Origin: Streptomyces sp. CC208A
GTDB lineage: Bacteria > Actinomycetota > Actinomycetes > Streptomycetales > Streptomycetaceae
Assembly (NCBI RefSeq): GCF_030010625.1
Contig: NZ_JASCXN010000039.1
Coordinates: forward strand, 1-63,294
DNA length: 63,294 nt
Direction of reading: 5' to 3'
The translations under genes and the position numbers were made by a program. A model generated the notes under the pieces. That model had not been told where the DNA came from, searched no databases, and saw nothing but the letters and a program-made list of their open reading frames with translations. Below, one piece after another: positions 24,193 through 31,554 of this stretch. The number at the start of each line of letters is the position of its first letter. Within the stretch, counting starts at the first letter, position 1.

Positions 24193-25374
24193 GTGTCTGA
24201 ACCCGTGAACGCCGCTCACCCGCACGCCGCGACCCTGAAGCGCCTCGAACAGTCCTCCGGGCGGCTCGCCGCGAACGCCATCGCCCGCATGGACGAGACG
24301 CTGCCGTGGTACCGGGCGATGCCGCCCGAGAACCGCTCGTGGATCGGGCTGGTCGCGCAGGCGGGCATCGCCGCGTTCACCGAGTGGTTCCGGCATCCGG
24401 AGACGCCGCAGGCGATCTCGACGGACGTCTTCGGGACCGCGCCGCGCGAGCTGACCCGGGCGATCACGCTGCGGCAGACCGTGGAGATGGTCCGGACGAC
24501 GATCGAGGTCATGGAGGCGGCGATCGAGGAGGTCGCCGCGCCCGGCGACGAGTCGGTGCTGCGCGAGGCGCTCCTCGTGTACGCGCGGGAGATCGCCTTC
24601 GCGACGGCGCAGGTGTACGCGCAGGCGGCGGAGGCACGCGGCGCCTGGGACGCGCGCCTGGAGTCGCTGGTGGTGAACGCGGTGCTGTCCGGCGAGGCCG
24701 ACGAGGGCGCCGTGTCGCGGGCCGCCGCGCTCGGCTGGAACTCGCCGGACCACGTGTGCGTCGTCCTCGGCACCGCGCCCGACGGGGACAGCGAGCTGAC
24801 CGTGGAGGCGATCCGGCGGGCCGCCCGGCACGCCAAGCTCCAGGTGCTCACGGGGGTGCTCGGCGACCGGCTCGTGGTCATCGCGGGCGGCTCCGACAAT
24901 CCGCTGGGCGTGGCGAAGGCGCTGATCGGGCCGTACGCGCCGGGTCCCGTGGTGGCCGGGCCCGTGGTGCCCGACCTGCTGGCGGCGACCCGGTCCGCGC
25001 AGGCCGCCGCAGCCGGTCTGAAGGCGTGCACGGCATGGCAGGACGCGCCCCGTCCGGTCCTCGCCGACGACCTGCTGCCGGAGCGCGCCATCGCCTCCGA
25101 CCCCTCGGCCCGCGAACAGCTGGTGGAGGAGATCTACAGACCGCTGGAAGAAGCGGGCTCGGCGCTGCTCGAAACTCTGAGTGTCTATCTGGAGCAGGCC
25201 AGCAGTCTCGAAGGCGCGGCGAGGATGCTCTTCGTCCACCCGAACACCGTGCGCTACCGGCTTCGACGTGTGACCGACGTCACCGGCTGGTCACCCTCCG
25301 ACGTCCGATCCGCGTTCACCCTGCGGATCGCCCTGATCCTCGGGCGCTTGGCCGACGCGGACGGCCAGTCCTAG
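24193..25374 (+). CDS. fasR: FasR-like PucR-family activator of fatty-acid synthesis
   Basis: 393 aa. The C-terminal PucR helix-turn-helix is SVYLEQASSLEGAARMLFVH followed by PNTVRYRLRRVTDVTGW. The central GGDEF-like/CdaR region (about 190-290) is typical of the family. It lies immediately upstream of fabD-fabH-acpP-fabF on the same strand; in S. coelicolor the gene at this position (SCO2386) is FasR, shown to activate this operon. The start GTG 24193 is seven bases after CAGTCT, suggesting a leaderless transcript. The stop is 89 bases before fabD, leaving room for the operon promoter. Confidence 0.93.
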   Translation: MSEPVNAAHPHAATLKRLEQSSGRLAANAIARMDETLPWYRAMPPENRSWIGLVAQAGIAAFTEWFRHPETPQAISTDVFGTAPRELTRAITLRQTVEMVRTTIEVMEAAIEEVAAPGDESVLREALLVYAREIAFATAQVYAQAAEARGAWDARLESLVVNAVLSGEADEGAVSRAAALGWNSPDHVCVVLGTAPDGDSELTVEAIRRAARHAKLQVLTGVLGDRLVVIAGGSDNPLGVAKALIGPYAPGPVVAGPVVPDLLAATRSAQAAAAGLKACTAWQDAPRPVLADDLLPERAIASDPSAREQLVEEIYRPLEEAGSALLETLSVYLEQASSLEGAARMLFVHPNTVRYRLRRVTDVTGWSPSDVRSAFTLRIALILGRLADADGQS

Positions 25375-25463
25375 ACTTTTGTCGAACACCAACAACGAGA
25401 CCGACGGTTCTTCGTCCCAGTCCCCACGGGCGCCGGACACCGTCCCCAAGAGAGAGTGTGAGG
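25375..25463 (+). promoter_or_regulatory. fasR-fabD intergenic region, likely fab operon promoter
   Basis: The 89-bp gap starts with a conserved-looking AT-richer stretch (ACTTTTGTCGAACACC) that I associate with the fabD leader of other Streptomyces, where FasR binds. I cannot mark the exact -35 and -10. AGAGAG at 25451-25456 is the probable ribosome binding site for GTG 25464. Confidence 0.45.
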
Positions 25464-26381
25464 GTGCTCGTACTCGTCGCTCCCGGCCAAGGCGCCCAGA
25501 CGCCCGGCTTCCTGACTCCCTGGCTCGAACTCCCCGGTGCCGCCGACCGCCTCGCGGCCTGGTCCGACGCCATCGGGCTCGACCTCGTCCACTACGGCAC
25601 GAAGGCGGACGCGGACGAGATCCGCGACACCGCCGTGGCCCAGCCGCTGCTCGTCGCCGCCGGTCTGCTCTCCGCCGCCGCCCTCGGTGACGTGACGCCC
25701 GGCGCGGTCGCCGGGCACAGCGTCGGCGAGTTCACCGCCGCCGCCCTCGCGGGCGTCCTCGACGACACCGCCGCGCTCCGTCTCGTACGGACCCGGGGTC
25801 TGGCGATGGCCGACGCGGCCGCGATCGCCCCGACCGGCATGTCGGCGCTGCTCGGCGGCGACCCCGAGGTGACCGTCCCGCACCTGGAGAAGCTCGGCCT
25901 GACCCCGGCCAACGTGAACGGCGCGGGCCAGATCGTGGCCGCCGGCACGCTGGAGCAGCTGGCCGCCCTGGAGGCGGACAAGCCCGAGGGCGTCCGCCGG
26001 GTCGTCGCGCTCAAGGTCGCCGGCGCCTTCCACACGCACCACATGGCCCCCGCGGTCGCCACCCTGGAGGCGGCGGCGAAGGAGCTGTCCCCGGCCGACC
26101 CGACCGTGCCGTACGTCTCCAACAAGGACGGGCGGACCGTCGCCGGCGGCGCGGAGGTCCTCGCGCGTCTGGTCGGCCAGGTCGCCAACCCGGTCCGCTG
26201 GGACCTGTGCATGGAGACCTTCCAGGCCCTCGGCGCGACCGCGCTCGTCGAGGTCTGCCCCGGCGGCACCCTCACCGGCATCGCCAAGCGGGCGCTGCCG
26301 GGCGTGGCCACCGTGGCCCTCAAGACTCCCGACGACCTGGACGCGGCCCGTACGCTCGTCGCCGAGCACACGGCCGTCTGA
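25464..26381 (+). CDS. fabD: Malonyl-CoA:ACP transacylase
   Basis: 305 aa. Moves malonate from CoA to ACP. The active-site GHSVGEF carries Ser86; QPLLVAAG, VAGAFHTHHM (catalytic His near 190) and the N-terminal LVAPGQGAQTPGF are all family signatures. Start chosen at GTG 25464 because S. coelicolor FabD begins at the same place (xLVLVAPGQGAQTPGF) and the ribosome binding site is seven bases away; GTG 25458 would leave no room. First structural gene of the operon. Confidence 0.95.
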   Translation: MLVLVAPGQGAQTPGFLTPWLELPGAADRLAAWSDAIGLDLVHYGTKADADEIRDTAVAQPLLVAAGLLSAAALGDVTPGAVAGHSVGEFTAAALAGVLDDTAALRLVRTRGLAMADAAAIAPTGMSALLGGDPEVTVPHLEKLGLTPANVNGAGQIVAAGTLEQLAALEADKPEGVRRVVALKVAGAFHTHHMAPAVATLEAAAKELSPADPTVPYVSNKDGRTVAGGAEVLARLVGQVANPVRWDLCMETFQALGATALVEVCPGGTLTGIAKRALPGVATVALKTPDDLDAARTLVAEHTAV

Positions 26382-26399
26382 CGAGGAGTGTCGAGAAGC

Positions 26400-27467
26400 A
26401 TGTCGAAGATCAAGCCCAGCAAGGGCGCGCCGTACGCGCGGATCATGGGTGTCGGCGGCTACCGCCCGACCCGGGTCGTGCCCAACGAGGTGATCCTCGA
26501 GAAGATCGACTCGTCCGACGAGTGGATCCGCTCGCGCTCCGGTATCGCCACCCGCCACTGGGCCTCCCCGGAGGAGACCGTCACCGCCATGTCGGTGGAG
26601 GCCTCCGGCAAGGCGATCGCCGCGGCCGGGATCTCCCCGGAGCAGATCGGCGCCGTCGTCGTCTCCACCGTCTCGCACTTCAAGCAGACCCCGGCCGTCG
26701 CCACCGAGATCGCCGACAAGATCGGTGCCGGCAAGCCGGCCGCGTTCGACATCTCCGCCGGCTGCGCGGGCTTCGGCTACGGCCTGACCCTCGCCAAGGG
26801 CATGATCGTCGAGGGCTCGGCGGAGTACGTCCTTGTGATCGGCGTGGAGCGGCTGAGCGACCTGACGGACCTGGAGGACCGCGCCACGGCCTTCCTCTTC
26901 GGCGACGGCGCCGGCGCGGTCGTGGTCGGTCCTTCGGACGTGCCGCACATCGGCCCCACGGTGTGGGGTTCCGAGGGCGACAAGTCCGAGACGATCAAGC
27001 AGACCGTCCCGTGGAACGAGTACCTCCCCCACTCTCGGCTTCGCTCGAGCGGGGGGACCCCCACCGGCGACGTCTCCAAGCTGCCGCTCAACGAGCGCGG
27101 CGAGATCAAGTTCCCCGCCATCACGCAGGAGGGTCAGGCGGTCTTCCGCTGGGCCGTCTTCGAGATGGCGAAGGTCGCCCAGCAGGCCCTGGACGCCGCC
27201 GGCATCACGGCGGACGACCTGGACGTCTTCATCCCGCACCAGGCCAACATGCGGATCATCGACTCGATGGTGAAGACCCTGAAGCTGCCGGAGCACGTCA
27301 CGGTCGCCCGTGACGTGGAGACCACCGGCAACACCTCGGCCGCCTCGATCCCGCTCGCGATGGAGCGGCTCCTGGCGACCGGACAGGCGAAGAGCGGCGA
27401 CACCGCGCTCGTCATCGGCTTCGGGGCGGGTCTCGTGTTCGCCGCGACGGTCGTTACTCTCCCCTAG
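26400..27467 (+). CDS. fabH: Beta-ketoacyl-ACP synthase III, with small in-frame insertion
   Basis: 355 aa, about 20 longer than usual. Initiates chains by condensing acyl-CoA with malonyl-ACP; in Streptomyces it prefers branched and acetyl starters. Catalytic triad: Cys122 (FDISAGCAGFGYG), His in FIPHQANMR, Asn in ETTGNTSAAS. Between VPWNEY and GDVSKLPLNERG there is an extra stretch LPHSRLRSSGGTPT encoded by the second copy of the palindromic mini-element (27024-27063). The frame stays open, and the position corresponds to a surface loop, so the enzyme is probably active. ATG 26400 fits homologues that begin MSKIKP. Confidence 0.95.
   Translation: MSKIKPSKGAPYARIMGVGGYRPTRVVPNEVILEKIDSSDEWIRSRSGIATRHWASPEETVTAMSVEASGKAIAAAGISPEQIGAVVVSTVSHFKQTPAVATEIADKIGAGKPAAFDISAGCAGFGYGLTLAKGMIVEGSAEYVLVIGVERLSDLTDLEDRATAFLFGDGAGAVVVGPSDVPHIGPTVWGSEGDKSETIKQTVPWNEYLPHSRLRSSGGTPTGDVSKLPLNERGEIKFPAITQEGQAVFRWAVFEMAKVAQQALDAAGITADDLDVFIPHQANMRIIDSMVKTLKLPEHVTVARDVETTGNTSAASIPLAMERLLATGQAKSGDTALVIGFGAGLVFAATVVTLP
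27024..27063. repeat. Palindromic mini-element, copy 2 (40 nt), inside fabH
   Basis: Same ends as copy 1 at 11117: starts CTCCCCC, ends GGGGGGACCCCCA. The core differs and can form CTCG/CGAG around GCTTCGCT. Translated in frame as part of FabH. Confidence 0.75.
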
Positions 27468-27526
27468 GCGACCGGGACCTTCCGGAAGCCCCCTTTACCG
27501 AAGTAACCGCAAGAAGGAGCGCCACT

Positions 27527-27775
27527 ATGGCTCACACCCAGGAAGAGCTCGTCGAGGGCCTCGCCGAGATCGTGAACGAGATCGCCGGCATCCCGGCCGA
27601 GGACGTCCAGCTGGACAAGTCCTTCACCGACGACCTGGACGTCGACTCCCTGTCCATGGTCGAGGTCGTCGTCGCCGCCGAGGAGCGCTTCGACGTCAAG
27701 ATCCCCGACGAGGACGTCAAGAACCTCAAGACCGTGGGCGACGCCGTCGACTACATCCTCAAGCACCAGGCCTGA
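27527..27775 (+). CDS. acpP: Acyl carrier protein
   Basis: 82 aa acidic four-helix protein. The phosphopantetheine attachment site is Ser41 in DDLDVDSLSMVEVV. The end (IPDEDVKNLKTVGDAVDYIL) is the usual fatty-acid ACP sequence rather than a polyketide one. ATG 27527 follows AAGAAGGAG. It lies 59 bases after fabH in the fab operon and carries the growing acyl chain between FabD, FabH and FabF. Confidence 0.97.
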   Translation: MAHTQEELVEGLAEIVNEIAGIPAEDVQLDKSFTDDLDVDSLSMVEVVVAAEERFDVKIPDEDVKNLKTVGDAVDYILKHQA

Positions 27776-27884
27776 TTCGGCCCTGGTGGACCAGGCCCCA
27801 CCGGGCCCGGTCCCCGCTGATTCGGTCCGCCACCCGGCGGTGGCGCCGTCTTTCGACCATCACACACATGGAGAACGAATTCCT

Positions 27885-29147
27885 GTGAGCTCGACCAATC
27901 GCACCGTGGTCGTCACCGGTATCGGCGCAACCACACCGCTGGGTGGCGACTCCGCATCGACCTGGGAAGGTCTTCTTGCGGGACGCTCCGGCGTCAAGCC
28001 CCTGGAGGGCGAGCGCTTCGCCGAACTGCCCGTCCAGATCGCGGCGACCGCCGCGGTCGACCCCGGTGAGGTCCTGCCCCGTCCGCTCGCCCGCAAGCTG
28101 GACCGCTCGGCGCAGTTCGCGCTGATCGCGGCCCGTGAGGCGTGGGCCGACGCGGGGTACACCGCCCCGGCCGGTGAGGACGCGAGCATCGCCCCCGAGC
28201 GGCTCGGCTCGGTCATCGCCTCCGGCATCGGCGGTGTCACGACCCTGCTCGACCAGTACGACGTGCTGAAGGAGAAGGGCGTCCGCCGCGTCTCCCCGCA
28301 CACCGTGCCCATGCTGATGCCGAACAGCCCCTCCGCGAACGTGGGTCTGGAGGTGAACGCCCGCGCCGGCGTCCACACCCCGGTCTCCGCCTGCGCGTCG
28401 GGTGCCGAGGCGATCGGCTACGCCATCGAGATGATCCGCAGCGGCCGTGCCGACGTGGTCGTCGCCGGTGGCACCGAGGCCGCGATCCACCCGCTGCCGA
28501 TCGCCGCCTTCGCCAACATGATGGCGATGTCCAAGAACAACGACGAGCCGGAGAAGGCCTCGCGCCCCTACGACACCGCGCGCGACGGCTTCGTGCTCGG
28601 CGAGGGCGCCGGCGTCGTGATCCTCGAGTCGGAGGAGCACGCGAAGGCCCGCGGCGCGAAGATCTACTGCGAGGCGCTGGGCCAGGGCCTGTCGGCCGAC
28701 AGCCACCACATCGCGCAGCCCGAGCCGACCGGCCGGGGCATCGCCTCCGCGCTCCAGCACCTGCTCGACACGACCGACCTGAAGCCGTCCGAGGTCGTGC
28801 ACCTCAACGCGCACGCCACGTCGACGCCGCAGGGCGACGTCGCCGAGATCAAGGCGCTGCGGAAGGTCTTCGGCGACGACCTCGACCACGTGGCGGTCTC
28901 CGCAACCAAGTCGATGACCGGTCACCTCCTCGGCGGCGCCGGCGGCATCGAGACCGTCGCGACCGTCCTGGCCCTCCACCACCGCCTGGCCCCGCCGACC
29001 ATCAACGTCGACGACCTCGACCCCGAGGTCGAGGCCGACATCGTCCGCGGCGAACCCCGCGAGCTGCCCCAGGGCACGATCGCCGCGGTGAACAACAGCT
29101 TCGGCTTCGGCGGCCACAACGTGGTCCTGGCGTTCCGCACGGTCTGA
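27885..29147 (+). CDS. fabF: Beta-ketoacyl-ACP synthase II
   Basis: 420 aa. Elongating condensing enzyme. Catalytic Cys170 (VSACASGAEAIG), His310 (NAHATSTPQGD) and His347 (KSMTGHLLGGAGG) are intact; the end NNSFGFGGHNVVLAF is the usual KS C-terminus. GTG 27885 is the chosen start (VSSTNRTVVVTGIGATTPLG), with GGAGAACG upstream. The gene is 109 bases after acpP. Its last 55 bases are the first unit of a 149-bp tandem repeat that continues past the stop. Confidence 0.96.
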   Translation: MSSTNRTVVVTGIGATTPLGGDSASTWEGLLAGRSGVKPLEGERFAELPVQIAATAAVDPGEVLPRPLARKLDRSAQFALIAAREAWADAGYTAPAGEDASIAPERLGSVIASGIGGVTTLLDQYDVLKEKGVRRVSPHTVPMLMPNSPSANVGLEVNARAGVHTPVSACASGAEAIGYAIEMIRSGRADVVVAGGTEAAIHPLPIAAFANMMAMSKNNDEPEKASRPYDTARDGFVLGEGAGVVILESEEHAKARGAKIYCEALGQGLSADSHHIAQPEPTGRGIASALQHLLDTTDLKPSEVVHLNAHATSTPQGDVAEIKALRKVFGDDLDHVAVSATKSMTGHLLGGAGGIETVATVLALHHRLAPPTINVDDLDPEVEADIVRGEPRELPQGTIAAVNNSFGFGGHNVVLAFRTV

Positions 29148-29452
29148 CCCGCGGAACGCCCCGCACGGAGGCCGCCGGACGGAGTCCGGCACAGCGCCCC
29201 GAAGCCCGCGAAGCGGTGCGAGGGACGCACGAAGAAGGGGCCAACAGCTTCGGCTTCGGCGGCCACAACGTGGTCCTGGCGTTCCGCACGGTCTGACCCG
29301 CGGAACGCCCCGCACGGAGGCCGCCGGACGGAGTCCGGCACAGCGCCCCGAAGCCCGCGAAGCGGTGCGAGAGGCGCACGAAGAAGGGGCCAACAGCTTC
29401 GGCTTCGGCGGCCACGACGTGGTCCTGGCGTTCCGCACGGTCTGACCCGCGG
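29093..29452 (+). repeat. 149-bp tandem repeat (2.4 copies) covering the fabF 3' end
   Basis: Copy 1 starts at 29093 inside fabF, copy 2 at 29242, partial copy 3 at 29391. Each unit starts CAACAGCTTCGGCTTCGG and includes the last 17 fabF codons, the stop and about 90 bases of the 3' flank with a small hairpin (GCCGGA/TCCGGC). Copies 1 and 2 differ at two positions by eye; copy 3 differs by one base (an Asn codon becomes Asp) before it diverges at 29453. The extra copies are non-coding. This fills most of the 352-bp gap behind fabF. Confidence 0.95.
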
Positions 29453-29461
29453 TACGTGTAC

Positions 29462-29493
29462 GGAGGCCCACCCCGGGTTCGGGGTGGGCCTCC
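29462..29493 (+). terminator. Terminator of the fab operon
   Basis: GGAGGCCCACCCCG pairs perfectly with CGGGGTGGGCCTCC around a GGTT loop, 10 bases after the tandem repeat. It also faces the convergent small membrane-protein gene. Confidence 0.9.
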
Positions 29494-29499
29494 GGTGTC

Positions 29500-29805
29500 T
29501 CAGCGGAGGGCTTCGTAGCCGGCTATGCCGAAGGGGCCTCCGGCCAGGAGGCCCAGCAGGACGAGGCAGAAGACGAGGGTGTCGGCCCACTCGCCGGGCT
29601 CGCTGTCCGGGAGCAGGCCGCCGAAGGCGCCGAAGAGGGCCGCCGCGAGGAGCAGCAGGCCGAAGGCCCAGGCCGCCAGGGTGCCGGTCGGGTCGCCGGC
29701 CACCAGCTGGTAGGCGAAGCCGGACAGCAGCACCAGGGCCGTGCCCAGGGTGGTCGCCGCCAGCAGGGCGGTGACCACACCGCCCACTCTGCGCAGATCC
29801 GTCAC
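29500..29805 (-). CDS. Small integral membrane protein (101 aa)
   Basis: 101 residues with three hydrophobic segments: VGGVVTALLAATTLGTALVL, LAAWAFGLLLLAAALFGAFG, and TLVFCLVLLGLLAGGPFGIA. No conserved catalytic motif. It lies between the fab terminator and a DUF3145 gene on the same strand; gene order suggests it is a Streptomyces-specific addition. Function unknown. Confidence 0.7.
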   Translation of the reverse strand: MTDLRRVGGVVTALLAATTLGTALVLLSGFAYQLVAGDPTGTLAAWAFGLLLLAAALFGAFGGLLPDSEPGEWADTLVFCLVLLGLLAGGPFGIAGYEALR

Positions 29806-29874
29806 GCCCGTCTCCCGCCCCGCGCGCCCCCTGCGCGCCTCGGGGCGGAAGCTACCGGGCCCGGGTGAACGCGC

Positions 29875-30369
29875 TCAGACGACCTGGTGAAGCCAGCGGA
29901 CCGGGGCGCCCTCGCCGGCGTACCGGAAGGGTTCCAGTTCGTCGTCCCAGGGCTTGCCGAGGAGCTTGGCGATCTCGGCCTCCAGGATCGTCTCGCCCCG
30001 CGCGGCCCGGGCGAGCGCGGCGCGGAGCCGGTCCTCGGGGACGAGGATGTCGCCGTGCATGCCGGTGACGGCGTGGAAGATGCCGAGCTCGGGGGTGGCG
30101 CTGTAGCGCTCGCCCTCGGCGGTGGGGCAGGGCTCGGCGGTGACCTCGAAGCGGAGCAGCTGCCAGCCGCGCAGGGCGGAGGCGAGCTGGGAGGCGGTGC
30201 CGGTCTCGCCCTGCCAGGAGAACTCGGCTCTCCAGGTGCCGGGCGCCGCGGGCTGGCGGATCCAGTCGAGCTGGACCCTCGCGCCGAGGACACCCGCCAC
30301 CGCCCATTCGACGTGCGGGCAGAGCGCGCGCGGTGCGGAGTGTACGTACAGGACTCCACGTGTCGTCAC
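29875..30369 (-). CDS. DUF3145 family protein
   Basis: 164 aa. Start at GTG 30369 (VTTRGVLYVHSAPRALCPHV), with GGAGG seven bases upstream. The sequence is nearly that of the conserved actinomycete protein found beside fabF (SCO2391 in S. coelicolor): AVAGVLGARVQLDWIRQPAA, FEVTAEPCPTAEGERYS, LGIFHAVTGMHGDILVPEDR and KPWDDELEPFRYAGEG. The function is not known, but the tight link to the fab locus suggests a role in lipid metabolism. Confidence 0.92.
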   Translation of the reverse strand: MTTRGVLYVHSAPRALCPHVEWAVAGVLGARVQLDWIRQPAAPGTWRAEFSWQGETGTASQLASALRGWQLLRFEVTAEPCPTAEGERYSATPELGIFHAVTGMHGDILVPEDRLRAALARAARGETILEAEIAKLLGKPWDDELEPFRYAGEGAPVRWLHQVV

Positions 30370-30634
30370 CGGGACCTCCAGTGTGGGACGAGGTTCGCCT
30401 TCCCAGCGGCCTCGGTAAACAGCATCAGGCGAATAACTCCACAAACCTTCTGAAAAGGGACAGCATGTGACGTGATGTAATTTACCGGAGCCGGTCGGCG
30501 CGGGCGCGCCGCTGGTTCGACGGGGAAAAGCTACCGCGCCGCACCGTCATCGGGGTGACGTACGGTCGGTACGGGGGCGGGTGGACACGAAGCTTTCACT
30601 CGCCAGGAGGCCAGCAGCGCGAAGGAGGGGGCCG

Positions 30635-31510
30635 GTGCCGTACGGCCGACGCCGCATCCGTACCGCCGTCGCGGGGACCGTACTCGCGGTGGCCGCGCTC
30701 GCGGGCTGCACCGCCGCCCCCACTCCTCCTACGGCTCCGAGGGTGACGCCGAGCCCCACGCCGTCCTCCCGCTGGGACGTCTCGCCCTCCTCCGTCGCCG
30801 CCGTCGGCGACTCCATCACCCGGGCCTTCGACGCCTGCTCGCTGCTCGCGGACTGCCCGGAGGCGTCCTGGGCGACCGGTACGGACCCGGCGGTGAACAG
30901 CCTGGCGCTGCGTCTCCTCGGGCCCGGGCGGGTCGCCGCGAAGAGCTGGAACCTCGCCCGGAGCGGGGCGCGGGTGGCGGCGCTGCCGGAGCAGATGGCG
31001 CGGGCGGCGGCCGAGCGGCCGGACCTCGTCACGGTGATGATCGGCGCCAACGACGCCTGTCGGCCGACCCCGGCGGGGATGACGCCGGTGGCGGAGTTCC
31101 GGCGGTCGTTCGAGGCGGCCCTGGCCCGGCTGCGGAAGGACGCCCCCAAGGCGCAGGTGTACGTGGCGAGCGTGCCGGACCTGCGGCGGCTGTGGGACAC
31201 CGGCCGGGCGAGTCCGCTGGTGCGGCGGGTCTGGGAGCTGGGCGTCTGCGGCTCGATGCTCGCGGACCCGGAGGACCTGGGGGCGGCGGCTGAGAAGCGG
31301 CGCACCGCCGTGCGCGACCGGGTGGTGGCGTACAACGAGGTGCTCGGCGAGGTCTGCGCCCGGGACGAGCTGTGCCGGTACGACGGCGGCGCGGTCTTCG
31401 GCTTCCGCTTCGACGAGACGCTGCTGAGCTCCTGGGACTGGTTCCACCCGAGCCGCGACGGGCAGGCGCGCCTCGCGGAGCTGGCGTACCGGAGGATCAC
31501 GGAGAAGTAG
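30635..31510 (+). CDS. SGNH/GDSL hydrolase lipoprotein
   Basis: 291 aa. Start chosen at GTG 30635 behind GGAGGGG; GTG 30581 is an alternative that adds 18 residues. The signal peptide ends in a lipobox ALAGC. The four SGNH blocks are visible: AAVGDSITRAF (Ser), the block with LARSGARV, VMIGANDAC (Asn) and SWDWFHPSRDG (Asp/His). These enzymes are esterases, lipases or acyl-sugar deacetylases; the exact substrate is open. It converges with the GH3 gene 44 bases downstream. Confidence 0.9.
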   Translation: MPYGRRRIRTAVAGTVLAVAALAGCTAAPTPPTAPRVTPSPTPSSRWDVSPSSVAAVGDSITRAFDACSLLADCPEASWATGTDPAVNSLALRLLGPGRVAAKSWNLARSGARVAALPEQMARAAAERPDLVTVMIGANDACRPTPAGMTPVAEFRRSFEAALARLRKDAPKAQVYVASVPDLRRLWDTGRASPLVRRVWELGVCGSMLADPEDLGAAAEKRRTAVRDRVVAYNEVLGEVCARDELCRYDGGAVFGFRFDETLLSSWDWFHPSRDGQARLAELAYRRITEK

Positions 31511-31554
31511 CCCCGGGGCGGGCGTCAGGTCCGCCCCGGGGCCGATCGGGGGTG

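Noticed and set aside
24193..29147. The fab genes as part of a type II polyketide cluster
   Set aside because: The ACP, FabD and FabF sequences and the order with fasR and DUF3145 are those of primary fatty-acid synthesis; no chain-length factor, cyclase or tailoring gene is present.
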